This document shows positions 43,809 through 51,696 of a DNA stretch of 64,000 bases, piece by piece. A program made the translations under genes and the position numbers. The notes beneath the pieces are model-generated. The model was not told where the DNA came from, ran no database searches, and saw nothing but the letters and a program-made list of their open reading frames with translations. The stretch comes from Leptolyngbya sp. PCC 7375 (lineage in GTDB: Bacteria > Cyanobacteriota > Cyanobacteriia > Phormidesmidales > Phormidesmidaceae): NCBI RefSeq assembly GCF_000316115.1, contig NZ_JH993797.1:6855961-6919960 (forward strand), given 5' to 3'. How positions within the stretch are numbered: the stretch's first letter is position 1; the number at the start of each line of letters is the position of its first letter.

Positions 43809-45059
43809 TTAACCTGCTTGCCCAGGCTCTACAGACACAATAAACATAAAGACTCCTAAGGTCTCTGTAAGTGTCATTGAGACAATGTTGCTCCCAGCTC
43901 GCTTGCGCACTTCTTCAGATCTACCACTGGATAAGTCATCAACACTATCAGCGATTTCTGAATCCCAATCATAACCAGGTGCGACTTCAGTAAGGAACGC
44001 AACATTGTAAGCAGCCATAAGCTCCGGTGAAATACCCCGACCAATAAAAGTCATCATGACCGCTTTAGTTAACTTATCCTCAAGGCCATAAAGCTCTATC
44101 ATCGCTAGGTTGCCTGGTGCCGTCCCAAGCAATCTTGGCGTCCCATCCGTCAAGGGAGAGTTCTCAAATGAAAAGTCAACGTCCGGCTGACTAAATACTG
44201 CCTGAACAGCGGCTTTGCTAGCACCGATCGTAGGCAATGTAGCAATTGCCTGGCTCTGCGCATACTCTAAATTGCGTTGATATTCACTAATCTTTCCCTG
44301 AGCTTCAGCATAATTTTCGTTCGATTCAGGGACGCGCTTCATTAAAACAGTTGCCTCGTCCCAGGCTGCTGCTGCGTTTCTCCACTCCGCAGATGTAGAT
44401 GCTGTTTGAGACTTATCTACAGCATCTAAGGCTTGATCGATCGCATCCTTATAAGAGTAATCTGGCGGGGGCGTTGTTTCGACAGGTGGCTCTGATCTTG
44501 ATTCAGCTTTTGATTCAGCTACCTCTACCGGCTCAGGAGAAGATAGTGGCGTAAGCGCGGCTTTGAAGGCTTGACCATACATCGCCCAAGCTATATATCC
44601 GACTAACCCAGCAATAATTCCCAGCAATGCAACAACAACTTTCTTCTTAAAAGCTTCTTTGGAAGACTTACCCCCAACCGACACTGTGGCCTTAGGTGGT
44701 GACGACGCAACAGGCTTGGGCTTGCTGGCAGCATGTATCACGCCCCACTGTGTAGACCAAACAAGCTTATCTGACTTAATAGTTCTACCTTCAATAACTG
44801 CCCCAGCGAACCCTTTGGGCTTTACCTTGCCAAGCCCAGCTTTTACCCGTTCCGCAAGCTTTTGATCTGGCCCAGAATCGCTGGGAGACTTAAGCGTAAT
44901 TTTGAGCGTAGAGTCTGACTTATCAACACGTACAACCACACCTTGTGAGCCAAAAGACTTGTTCATCAGAACTTCAATAGCTCCAATGTTGCCATCCTTA
45001 GCCAATTGCATGAAGTCAGGCACAGCCACACTCCCAAACTCAGCACCCCCATTATCCAC
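43809..45059 (-). CDS. Membrane-anchored protein of cyanobacterial type, 416 aa
   Basis: Residues about 10-110 resemble a domain common in cyanobacterial proteins (DFMQLAKDGNIGAIEVLMN, LKITLKSPSDSGPDQKLAER). A lysine-rich stretch leads to one transmembrane helix (VVALLGIIAGLVGYIAWAMY) near residue 145. A Pro/Ser/Glu linker and a helical coiled-coil-like part follow, and a C-terminal compact domain ends the protein. The start is GTG 45059. It lies in the accessory region between head and tail modules and is not a recognised virion gene; it may be a moron expressed in the lysogen. Confidence 0.7.
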   Translation of the reverse strand: MDNGGAEFGSVAVPDFMQLAKDGNIGAIEVLMNKSFGSQGVVVRVDKSDSTLKITLKSPSDSGPDQKLAERVKAGLGKVKPKGFAGAVIEGRTIKSDKLVWSTQWGVIHAASKPKPVASSPPKATVSVGGKSSKEAFKKKVVVALLGIIAGLVGYIAWAMYGQAFKAALTPLSSPEPVEVAESKAESRSEPPVETTPPPDYSYKDAIDQALDAVDKSQTASTSAEWRNAAAAWDEATVLMKRVPESNENYAEAQGKISEYQRNLEYAQSQAIATLPTIGASKAAVQAVFSQPDVDFSFENSPLTDGTPRLLGTAPGNLAMIELYGLEDKLTKAVMMTFIGRGISPELMAAYNVAFLTEVAPGYDWDSEIADSVDDLSSGRSEEVRKRAGSNIVSMTLTETLGVFMFIVSVEPGQAG

Positions 45060-45223
45060 AAGCCACCCAGCCGATCAGGTCAGTCTTGAGCAATCGAGAC
45101 CTTTGGCTACCCCCGCTCAATGCCATCCATTGACCACCCCCAACAAATAACCCCCAACGCAATGAGCATCAGGGGTGTGTTGCAAGTGCTATGCCTGTGG
45201 CTAGGGTGCCCAGGGTTGGGGTG

Positions 45224-45709
45224 CTAAGCCAACTCCGTCTCCAACCGCTTCCAGATGGGCACGGGGCTAGGCGTGTAGGTTCCTGCGCGGTTTGCCTTCA
45301 TGCGATTAACTAGCGCGTTGGTGCGTTCGTTGCGTCGGGCGATTTCTTCGACTGGGAAATCCTCAGCGGCGTATGCCACCAGCTCTTTATTGAGCAATTC
45401 AAACCCTTTAGGTGGAGACTCTAGCAACCATTGGCAGGTCGCCTGAACTTTATCAAACTGCTTATCGTAAACCATCATATGAATCGCTGTTTTGCACGAC
45501 TCTATCCAGCCCAGGTGCTCCCAGTAAGCGATTCTGCGTTCTAACATTACCTGGGCCACCTCATAATCAGAGGGCAGGTTAGGGAGTTCCTGAATATCCG
45601 CTTCAGCTACATCAGGGTCAAACCATGATGAGGTGTCGATGTCAGCATGGCATAGATCAAACGAACGGTCGTACAGGTCCTTAAGTTCAGCCTCGGTAAG
45701 TTCGGTCAT
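45224..45709 (-). CDS. Hypothetical protein, paralogue of its upstream neighbour, 161 aa
   Basis: Shares with 45709-46179 the order: acidic N-terminus, a YWEHLGW helix (YWEHYGW in the neighbour), a TAIHMMVYDKQFDKV-like helix, then QWLLESPPKGFE and a basic DFPVEEIARRNERTN segment. All predicted helical, no motif. It ends at a C-terminal PVPIWKRLE, matching PVPAWK in the neighbour. The ATG overlaps the stop of the paralogue, showing a tandem gene duplication. Function unknown. Confidence 0.75.
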   Translation of the reverse strand: MTELTEAELKDLYDRSFDLCHADIDTSSWFDPDVAEADIQELPNLPSDYEVAQVMLERRIAYWEHLGWIESCKTAIHMMVYDKQFDKVQATCQWLLESPPKGFELLNKELVAYAAEDFPVEEIARRNERTNALVNRMKANRAGTYTPSPVPIWKRLETELA

Positions 45710-46179
45710 TAGGCAGACACCAGCGTTCCATCTGTTTTCCAGGCTGGGACGGGCTCAAAATTGCGGTTCTTGAGCATGTCAATCATTTTATTTTGGCGAG
45801 TAATCTTTTCTTTGGGGAAGTCACCAGCGGCCCAATCACACAAGTCTTTGGTGGCTTCTACTTCTTCGTAGCCTTTAGGTAATTCTGCTTCTAGCCATTG
45901 AGCATATCGCTGAGCTAGTTCGTATTGCTCTTTGCCAGCTATTTCGTGGATTGCTTGTATAGCGGCTTTCAGCCATCCATAGTGCTCCCAATAGTAGACC
46001 TGAGCTTCAATCATCTTCAGGGCTGCATCTTCAGGTAAGTCAAAGGTGCCCAGCGGGATTTCGTATTCAACTTCTGGGATGTCATCTTCACCAGCGATGT
46101 AGGCGTCTATGTCAGGCATGGGTTGATGAACCCCAGCATAGGATCGGTCAAAGTTTGCTTTAAGTTCAGTCGGTGTCAT
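45709..46179 (-). CDS. Hypothetical protein, paralogue of its downstream neighbour, 156 aa
   Basis: Same architecture as 45224-45709: YWEHYGWLKAAIQAIHEIAG, QWLEAELPKGYEEVE and DFPKEKITRQNKMIDML. The acidic N-terminus is longer in Glu. Not recognised. The gene continues with a 3-base gap from the small gene upstream, so three genes form one accessory operon. Confidence 0.75.
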   Translation of the reverse strand: MTPTELKANFDRSYAGVHQPMPDIDAYIAGEDDIPEVEYEIPLGTFDLPEDAALKMIEAQVYYWEHYGWLKAAIQAIHEIAGKEQYELAQRYAQWLEAELPKGYEEVEATKDLCDWAAGDFPKEKITRQNKMIDMLKNRNFEPVPAWKTDGTLVSA

Positions 46180-46182
46180 AAC

Positions 46183-46527
46183 TCAGCTCCAAAAACCTTT
46201 TACTATCCTTTGGATGTCCCCAATGGGAACTGACGGTCCCTGCTCAACCTCTTCAAGGCTAACTGCCTGCATACTCAGGTAATAGCTGTTTAGCGCTTCC
46301 TTGATGACACTGGCATCTACTACCTTCCACAGGTGAGCAGCATTATAACCTGTGGCCTTTCTTATCAGTGAAGCTGTCCAGCGGCGTTCTATGCCACGGG
46401 ATTCAAGGAACAAGAAAAATACGTTTCCCTGCTCACGGCAATTTTGGCGGATAGCTTCTTCTGATGCAGACTCTAGCCATTCATCAAATAACTGGACAAG
46501 CCTTAGGATCTTTTCAACTTCATTCAT
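46183..46527 (-). CDS. Hypothetical protein, 114 aa
   Basis: Starts MNEVEKILRLVQLFDEWLE and is predicted helical and acidic-basic mixed; SVPIGDIQRIVKGFW ends it. The stop is 3 bases from the next gene in the same direction. A repressor-type or anti-repressor role cannot be judged. Unknown family. Confidence 0.65.
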   Translation of the reverse strand: MNEVEKILRLVQLFDEWLESASEEAIRQNCREQGNVFFLFLESRGIERRWTASLIRKATGYNAAHLWKVVDASVIKEALNSYYLSMQAVSLEEVEQGPSVPIGDIQRIVKGFWS

Positions 46528-46598
46528 ACATCAACGTTCCTCACAACGGTCTATACAACTTGAAACCTGGGTGCGATCGCGTTCGACTTTGGTGGGGG

Positions 46599-47297
46599 CT
46601 AGTAACGCGGCATCCCATCGGACGCGCAGAAGCTCACGCCTGTCCCTCGTGAGACTGGATCTAGTCCTCGGCCAGCAGTAAACCAGATCTCTTCGTCTGA
46701 CAGCTCGCATAAATCGCACCAATCAGCCATCTGTACCTCAGCATTTAGCAAAAACCGATCAGGGCACTTCACCCATTGATCTCGCTTTTCATCAAGCTCT
46801 AGCCGCCATAGTTGCTTTTTGGAGCGGTCTAGGTAGTCCAGAAAAAACGCTAGTACTTGCTCTCTATGCCACCGAAGGATATGCAAATCAGCCTCAATCC
46901 AGGGCAGATAATCTTCTGAAAACCATGGGTAATCGATTGTGTAACCATCTGGTAGTTCGAAAAACTCCCACTCAATACCGCTGACACCTGCCGCTTCCTG
47001 TATTTTGAAAACCCGATCTTCCTTGGCACGTTTGCGGTTAATGTTGTACTTCCATTCCTGCTGTAGTGCCATCAGAGCCGTTGGACTTTTCTGTACTTCC
47101 AGCACGGTTAACTCCAGGTCGGTTTTCACCGCTGCCAGTGGATCATGTCTGCCTAATGCCTGGTCAAATGCAGACTTCATGCCAGCACTACACAGCACAT
47201 GCATTACATCGCAATTATGGCCATTGATCCGCTGGTGCCATGCGCTTATATTCTCAAGGGTTTGGAGGAGGCGGTTTTTGGTGATTGGTTTGGTCAT
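46599..47297 (-). CDS. Hypothetical protein, 232 aa
   Basis: Begins MTKPITKNRLLQTLENISAW and carries several Trp-rich acidic stretches (IDYPWFSEDYLPWIEADLHI) and a Cys-containing end. No membrane segment. I do not recognise the family. It lies upstream of the accessory operon and 4 bases after the truncated small gene 47302-47610. Confidence 0.65.
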   Translation of the reverse strand: MTKPITKNRLLQTLENISAWHQRINGHNCDVMHVLCSAGMKSAFDQALGRHDPLAAVKTDLELTVLEVQKSPTALMALQQEWKYNINRKRAKEDRVFKIQEAAGVSGIEWEFFELPDGYTIDYPWFSEDYLPWIEADLHILRWHREQVLAFFLDYLDRSKKQLWRLELDEKRDQWVKCPDRFLLNAEVQMADWCDLCELSDEEIWFTAGRGLDPVSRGTGVSFCASDGMPRY

Positions 47298-47301
47298 CTC
47301 A

Positions 47302-47610
47302 CTACTCCTTTACCTTTAGATTTCTGCAATAGCTTTGGGCATAGAGAACCCAGTTCTCAGCGTCTCTGTTGTAGATATAGTTGCCATCCTCTGGAGAGCC
47401 GTAACCTAAATGCAAGGACACTTCCCCAGGATCGTCATAGTTGGCTAAGGTGGCCCAATCCATGTACTCAGCAAAAGAGGCGATGAAGCCTAAGGTTGTC
47501 TCCATGTCCCAACTTTCTTCCGAAAGGGGTCTCCCGTTATAGCGAAGCTTAGCGGTGAGGGGAATTGAGGTCAGGATTATCAGCCCTAGGACTGTTCTGG
47601 TCTTGAACAT
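47302..47610 (-). CDS. Small secreted or membrane protein, N-terminus disturbed by the IS, 102 aa
   Basis: ATG 47610 gives a hydrophobic N-terminus (MFKTRTVLGLIILTSIPLTA) followed by the gene proper (FIASFAEYMDWATLANYDDP, NWVLYAQSYCRNL). The first 62 bases overlap the 3' end of tnpA, so the N-terminus probably derives from the IS end and the original 5' part may be lost. Function unknown. Confidence 0.5.
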   Translation of the reverse strand: MFKTRTVLGLIILTSIPLTAKLRYNGRPLSEESWDMETTLGFIASFAEYMDWATLANYDDPGEVSLHLGYGSPEDGNYIYNRDAENWVLYAQSYCRNLKVKE

Positions 47611-47995
47611 ACGCCTTAAGCTGTTCCACCGTAACCCCTCCACTGCTGGCTACAAAGTAAGAGCCTGTCCACAAAGCTGCTTTGTGATGATAACGCTGGA
47701 TATGTTCTAGATAGTCTCTGCGAATCAATCGACTAGAAACCGTTTTGAGGTTGGCAATCAACTTGGACAGCTCAACCGCTGGATGAAACTTAATCAACAG
47801 ATGAACATGATCGGTTTCACCTTCAAACTCAACAAGCTCACAGCCCCACTTATTTAGGGTCTCTCTGAATATTTCATCAAGCCGATTTAAGATTTTCGCA
47901 TTCAACAGCCTTCTCCTATATTTCGTCACAAATATGACATGCACGGTAAGACTGTGAACTGACCTAAACCCTTTGGTGTAATTAGATGACATCAT
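47549..47995 (-). CDS. tnpA: IS200/IS605 transposase TnpA (Y1 HUH), 148 aa
   Basis: A single-strand transposase. The HUH motif is His63-Val-His65 in TDHVHLLIKF, and the catalytic Tyr129 lies in QLKAYVQDQ. The N-terminal start (KGFRSVHSLTVHVIFVTKYR) is typical of the family. Intact length, so the element may still move. Confidence 0.95.
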   Translation of the reverse strand: MMSSNYTKGFRSVHSLTVHVIFVTKYRRRLLNAKILNRLDEIFRETLNKWGCELVEFEGETDHVHLLIKFHPAVELSKLIANLKTVSSRLIRRDYLEHIQRYHHKAALWTGSYFVASSGGVTVEQLKAYVQDQNSPRADNPDLNSPHR

Positions 47996-48020
47996 TAAGC
48001 GCTAAGGCTATAATCTGTAC

Positions 48021-49307
48021 ATGATTGTAACTCACGAGTACAGAATTTACCCCAGCCTTGATCAGACAGAAGTCATGGATACATGGCTTGAATTACTGCG
48101 TCGCCATTGGAACTACGCCCTTGGTGAGCGGTTGGATTATCTGTCTAGAACTCGTGAGTCTATCAACCGATGCTCTTTAGTGTCTGAACCTATCGGTGAG
48201 ATACCCTCAAGGGTTGACTACTATTCACAACAAGCTGCTATTAAAGAAACTAAGAGGCTGTTTCCTGAGTACAAAGGAATCTATACCGAGACTCAGCAAG
48301 GCAACCTTAGACGCCTCGATAAGGCTTGGAAAAAGTGGATGGTGCCAGATGCTACAGGGAAGAGGGGAGGTAAACCTAGGTTCAAGAAAGTGGGCAAGCT
48401 TCGCTCATTTATCTTCCCTAGGGTTAACTGCTCTAAAGCTGGTGCTCACGTTATAGGTAACAAGTTAAAGCTATCTAAAATAGGTGAAATGCGGATCAAT
48501 TTGCATAGACCCTTTCCTGATGGTTTCACCCCTAAGACTTGCACCATCATCAAGAAAGCTGATGGCTGGTACGCATCAATCGTCCTAAAGGATGCATCTG
48601 TACCTGAAATCTTGCCCTTGGATGAGGTTAAAACTGCTGTAGGTATAGACGTTGGATTAAAGGAACTAGCCGTCACCTCTGACGGTGAGATGTTCCCTAT
48701 TCAGCAGTTCTACCGCATGGGGCAAAAACGTTTAGCTCGTGCCCAGAGAAAGCTATCTCGAAAGCAAAAGCGGTCTAAGAACTATCTGAAGCAGTTAAAC
48801 AAGGTTCAGCGGTTGCATCAAAAGGTTCAACGTCAGAGGAAAGAACAGCATTACAAAGTCGCCCATCAGTTAGTGAAGCAATACGATTTCATAGCTGTTG
48901 AGAATCTAAATATTCGCGGCCTAGCAAAGACAAGATTGTCTAAATCAATCCTAGATGCTGGTTGGGGTCAGCTCCTAACGATAGTCGAAGCAGTAGCGGT
49001 AAAACGCGGCTCTCACTTTGTTAAAGTTCGTCCTCATGGGACTAGCCAGGATTGCTCTGGATGCGGCACTAAGGTGCCTAAGGACTTGTCGGTTAGGTTG
49101 CATCAATGTCCGCACTGTGGCTTGGAGATGGATAGGGACGAAAACGCCGCTATCAATATTCGAGAACGGGCATTAAGCGAGGTGGGTCTCATCTTGCCTG
49201 CTTGTGGAGGCTTAGACAATAGTCAGCCTGTGAAACAAGAAACTTCATCTTGGGATGGTATACAGCTATCTCTAAATGAAGCCCTCGGTATAGCGCACAG
49301 CGCTTAA
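48021..49307 (+). CDS. tnpB: RNA-guided nuclease TnpB (IS605 OrfB), 428 aa
   Basis: The RuvC-like catalytic residues are all present: Asp210 in VGIDVGLKE, Glu294 in AVENLNIRGL and Asp373 in MDRDENAAIN. A zinc ribbon CSGCGTKVPK...CPHCG lies between the last two. The N-terminus (MIVTHEYRIYPSLDQ) is canonical. By established work TnpB is guided by an RNA from the element's right end to cut the empty donor site. The last 30 codons overlap the right-end hairpin, where the guide RNA scaffold would lie. Confidence 0.97.
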   Translation: MIVTHEYRIYPSLDQTEVMDTWLELLRRHWNYALGERLDYLSRTRESINRCSLVSEPIGEIPSRVDYYSQQAAIKETKRLFPEYKGIYTETQQGNLRRLDKAWKKWMVPDATGKRGGKPRFKKVGKLRSFIFPRVNCSKAGAHVIGNKLKLSKIGEMRINLHRPFPDGFTPKTCTIIKKADGWYASIVLKDASVPEILPLDEVKTAVGIDVGLKELAVTSDGEMFPIQQFYRMGQKRLARAQRKLSRKQKRSKNYLKQLNKVQRLHQKVQRQRKEQHYKVAHQLVKQYDFIAVENLNIRGLAKTRLSKSILDAGWGQLLTIVEAVAVKRGSHFVKVRPHGTSQDCSGCGTKVPKDLSVRLHQCPHCGLEMDRDENAAINIRERALSEVGLILPACGGLDNSQPVKQETSSWDGIQLSLNEALGIAHSA

Positions 49308-49309
49308 CG

Positions 49310-49654
49310 ATGGGAGAACGTCACAGGACTGCCAGTATTTCTCCTGACTTAGAATATATAAAAGTCCTAAAGAAGCGTATAGATATCAAGGTATCTAAAG
49401 TTATTCGCTTTCATCTTTATGGTGAAGTTCTAACTAGTGTTGGGTTAGTTGTATTGATAAGCCTAAAAACTTTTCAAGTATTGGATTGCATCGTCTTTCT
49501 CCTCATTGCTTTAGGGGTTGTCTGGCTGCAAAGGTATGTTTATATTTTTTACCTTAGTAACCTATTGCCTGAATTGGTCACTAAGACCGCTCTTCTAGGA
49601 GAAGAATACACCCATCAAGCCTTTGAGGATAAAGAGGAATACCAAGTAGAATGA
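49310..49654 (+). CDS. Small membrane protein directly after tnpB, 114 aa
   Basis: Two hydrophobic helices (EVLTSVGLVVLISLKTF and CIVFLLIALGVVWLQRYVY) and a soluble acidic C-terminus (EYTHQAFEDKEEYQVE). The ATG begins 3 bases after the tnpB stop, at the probable IS end, so the original N-terminus may be lost. Between this gene and 49866 only a 19-codon frame (49705-49761) is found, and I see nothing else there. Confidence 0.55.
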   Translation: MGERHRTASISPDLEYIKVLKKRIDIKVSKVIRFHLYGEVLTSVGLVVLISLKTFQVLDCIVFLLIALGVVWLQRYVYIFYLSNLLPELVTKTALLGEEYTHQAFEDKEEYQVE

Positions 49655-49828
49655 TTTTTTTGAGGTAATAAAAATAAGCCTTGATTAAATACTTGGGACT
49701 TCTTTATGAAACTCACCCTTGCCACCGAGATCTCCGCCCAGCTGCTATCCGGTGTTGCGTCGTGACGATTGTGGGAAGACCCGCACCGGTTGGATAGGGA
49801 TAAGGATGGGGTGGGGTGTGAGGGCGGT

Positions 49829-49850
49829 GTGGCTATACTGGGTTTGTTGC
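49829..49850 (+). promoter_or_regulatory. 22-bp block, copy 1 (promoter-like, contains GGCTATACTGGG)
   Basis: Identical to 52010-52031 over 22 bases. It contains a -10-like TATACT and ends 15 bases before the start of the downstream gene. The -35 side differs. A shared phage promoter or operator is likely. Confidence 0.55.
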
Positions 49851-49865
49851 GAACGGAGGTAGCCG

Positions 49866-50105
49866 ATGGCAGCGCTTAACAACTTAAAAATCGAACTCAA
49901 CTACAGAGTCCCCGAGGGATTCCATGAACGGATGGCCCGCTTAGCCAGCGCAACACGTCTGGCTAAGACTCCTCAATGCATGTCTTGCTCGTATTACTGC
50001 GGCAAAACTTATGGCGGCAATACATTAGTATGCGCCGTACATCCGAATGGGCCTGAGGGTGAGTGCAAAGACTGGGAGGGGGACAAGAAGCAGGCCACGA
50101 CTTAA
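49866..50105 (+). CDS. Small Cys-rich protein, 79 aa
   Basis: The middle carries MSCSYYCGKTYGGNTLVCAV and a GECKDW end, giving four to five Cys in a pattern that suggests a zinc site or oxidised small domain. It is preceded by a promoter-like 22-base block that recurs before the terminase. Its end overlaps the convergent gene by 4 bases. Similar small proteins are common in cyanobacterial genomes, but the function is unknown. Confidence 0.7.
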   Translation: MAALNNLKIELNYRVPEGFHERMARLASATRLAKTPQCMSCSYYCGKTYGGNTLVCAVHPNGPEGECKDWEGDKKQATT

Positions 50106-50803
50106 ACCCCCTTCAACACAAACACCCCTTTCACCACATCCCCCGTTCCTGCGCTCTGCCCTGCTGGCGGTTGCATCGTGGGCAACACAACGAACTCCCC
50201 TGCCACACCATTCAGTGTTGCCGATAGCTTCTGTTGCTTATTCACCGTAGGGGCAACCTTGGGGCTGATGTGGTATCCCTCTAGGTAAATCGCTGACGCT
50301 GGGGTCCCGGGTAATTGTAAATCCGTAGGCCGTTGCTGCTGAGATACTACAGCCGTAAATTGAGCGGGCACTGTATCCTCCACCTGGTTCCCTTCGATGG
50401 TGCTGTACGTCCCCTGGCCCACCTCATAGGTCACGGTGAGATTCGCATCGGCAATAAACCGGGCAAAGATGCACTCGTACCATTGGGGTTGCCTGATGGG
50501 CGGCTTGAGAATAAACGCCCCGAACCAAGAGGCACCATCGTCCTCGCTGATCTCCCAATTAGCCCCCAACTTGAAGGCATCGGCAGGAAGACTGTTCTCG
50601 GTTTGTTCGAACACTCCTAGCCACGCACGCCATTGCTCAAAGAACAACCCCTGGGCTTCCTGAAGGTCTCGGTTGCCTTGGCCCAGACTGTCGGCGTTGG
50701 GCATTAGGCTCAATTCAGTGCTGTTGTAGCGAAAATGCCTGAAGTTCCCCCCAAAATTTACGCGCTCTTGGACGGTGCTCTTGTACTCAGCGGCAGTGAA
50801 CAT
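50102..50803 (-). CDS. Phage-associated hypothetical protein, 233 aa
   Basis: Beta-rich sequence with GGNFRHFRYNSTEL, WFGAFILKPPIRQPQWYEC and a low-complexity end (GQSAGTGDVVKGVFVLKG). It reads like a virion or tail-associated protein, but it stands alone, leftward, in the accessory region. The start is ATG 50803. The family is not recognised. Confidence 0.65.
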   Translation of the reverse strand: MFTAAEYKSTVQERVNFGGNFRHFRYNSTELSLMPNADSLGQGNRDLQEAQGLFFEQWRAWLGVFEQTENSLPADAFKLGANWEISEDDGASWFGAFILKPPIRQPQWYECIFARFIADANLTVTYEVGQGTYSTIEGNQVEDTVPAQFTAVVSQQQRPTDLQLPGTPASAIYLEGYHISPKVAPTVNKQQKLSATLNGVAGEFVVLPTMQPPAGQSAGTGDVVKGVFVLKGV

Positions 50804-50855
50804 GATTCAGGAAGGGTGCGATCGCACCCAGTCTAGCTCGTTTTACCTAAAATTT

Positions 50856-50882
50856 GTCAGCCACAATTTTGTTACGGCTGAC
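50856..50882. terminator. Hairpin at the 3' side of the RHH gene
   Basis: GTCAGCC and GGCTGAC pair around 13 AT-rich bases immediately after the stop of the leftward regulator gene (50889). It partly overlaps one arm of the 14-base inverted repeat. Confidence 0.45.
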
Positions 50883-51168
50883 TGTCACTTAAACATCAGG
50901 CATTTCCAAAAGTTTTTTCAGAAATATCTGACTCTCAGGACTCAGGTTCGCGATCTCGTCCAACAACTTACCTGTCTCTCCGCCACTACCATAAACAAAC
51001 CCAACCTCCTTAGCCATGGCATTTAGCTTATCCGCAGTGCCAGGAGCCACCCGAACCGTCATTTTTACCCGCTCGTTTTTGGGCCGACCTCTACCTTTAG
51101 TATTCATAAAAATATTGTGAACTTCGACAATTCAACTATAACTCACTTGACGAATAAGTGACAGTCAG
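50878..51168. repeat. 14-bp perfect inverted repeat flanking the RHH regulator gene
   Basis: CTGACTGTCACTTA at 50878-50891 is the exact reverse complement of 51155-51168. The left arm overlaps the regulator stop codon. The right arm lies in the spacer of the promoter reading rightward. Confidence 0.8.
50889..51107 (-). CDS. Small regulator with AT-hook-like start and RHH-type fold, 72 aa
   Basis: The first residues KGRGRPKNERVKMTVRVAPG combine a GRGRPK minor-groove motif and a strand followed by helices (TADKLNAMAKEVGFVYG, ETGKLLDEIANLS), the arrangement of an RHH repressor. It is transcribed away from the head operon and sits beside a promoter whose spacer carries a perfect repeat also found at its own 3' end, so it probably represses the small-gene and terminase operon. 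The 14-base arms and the 22-base block suggest a compact switch. Confidence 0.75.
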   Translation of the reverse strand: MNTKGRGRPKNERVKMTVRVAPGTADKLNAMAKEVGFVYGSGGETGKLLDEIANLSPESQIFLKKLLEMPDV

Positions 51169-51175
51169 TTATTAT
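51147..51175 (+). promoter_or_regulatory. Sigma-70 type promoter with operator in the spacer
   Basis: TTGACG (51147-51152), 17-base spacer, TATTAT (51170-51175). The inverted repeat arm 51155-51168 fills the spacer, and a dyad TCACTT-N7-AAGTGA (51143-51161) overlaps the -35. Transcription would enter the small-gene and terminase operon from 51204. Confidence 0.7.
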
Positions 51176-51203
51176 GGAATCAGTTCAGTAAAGGAGATTT
51201 CAA

Positions 51204-51392
51204 ATGGTCAAAACGCTCTGGGTCCAAGCCATCCAACTGGTCGGCTCAGACGTCGCAAAGGCCTATTTCGAGCTGTGTGCACAGCGAGGAGTAAAGCCTG
51301 ACCCGGTTGAGTTAGTCGGCTCATATACCGGGTTCGCGGTCGAAGTCGATGCTAACGGCGTAGCAACTGTCAAGCATCAATTCGATATCTAA
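51204..51392 (+). CDS. Small phage early protein, 62 aa
   Basis: The ATG follows an AAAGGAG ribosome binding site. The sequence (MVKTLWVQAIQLVGSDVAKA, SYTGFAVEVDANGVATVKHQ) is compact with no Cys. First gene of the rightward operon. A hairpin follows its stop. Not recognised. Confidence 0.65.
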   Translation: MVKTLWVQAIQLVGSDVAKAYFELCAQRGVKPDPVELVGSYTGFAVEVDANGVATVKHQFDI

Positions 51393-51402
51393 AACCTAGC
51401 AC

Positions 51403-51424
51403 AGGGGTGGCTAAAATCACCCCT
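51403..51424 (+). other. Intercistronic hairpin 1
   Basis: AGGGGTG pairs with CACCCCT around 8 bases, 10 bases after the stop of the 62-residue gene, and is preceded by AAACCTAGCA. The same leader word precedes hairpin 2 at 51669. Confidence 0.6.
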
Positions 51425-51435
51425 GATTCACTCAA

Positions 51436-51660
51436 ATGCATCAGTCAACGATTACAACTCAGGAAGCTGGTCAATGGCTGTGGAACGTCCTAGACGGGGA
51501 TACTGTCATTGGTGGTGTTGCTCAGAAAGGCGAAAACCACTTCACGGCTTATGGAAATGACGAGCGGGTGTTGGGTCAGCATGGCTCACTCTACTCTGCT
51601 TCCCAGGCTGTAGGGACGGCTGCGGTCCTAGATGGCGCTACTGAGATATTCAACTCGTAA
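51436..51660 (+). CDS. Small phage protein, 74 aa
   Basis: Begins MHQSTITTQEAGQWLWNVLD and contains GDTVIGGVAQKGENHFTAYG. It is placed between two hairpins and followed by the same AAACCTAGCA word. No ribosome binding site stands out, so translation may depend on structure. Function unknown. Confidence 0.6.
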   Translation: MHQSTITTQEAGQWLWNVLDGDTVIGGVAQKGENHFTAYGNDERVLGQHGSLYSASQAVGTAAVLDGATEIFNS

Positions 51661-51668
51661 ACCTAGCA

Positions 51669-51688
51669 GGGGCGGCAGAGGTCGCCCC
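51669..51688 (+). other. Intercistronic hairpin 2
   Basis: GGGGCG pairs with CGCCCC around 8 bases, between the 74-residue and 90-residue genes, with the same upstream word as hairpin 1 (ACCTAGCA). Confidence 0.6.
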
Positions 51689-51696
51689 ATTTGTCC

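Larger units (their letters stand above)
47530..49310. mobile_element. IS200/IS605-family insertion (IS605 type, divergent tnpA and tnpB)
   Basis: Divergent tnpA (left) and tnpB (right) genes with a 25-base gap define the element. The right end is marked by a hairpin AGCGC-ACA-GCGCT at 49292-49304 inside the last codons of tnpB. The left end lies close after tnpA, near 47530-47549, but its exact base is not visible. An omega RNA guide would be expected across the tnpB 3' end and right end. Such elements have no terminal inverted repeats. It interrupts the accessory region. Confidence 0.85.

Noticed and set aside
49705..49761. 19-codon open frame after the membrane protein
   Set aside because: Too short and no recognisable ribosome binding site; probably a relic or chance.
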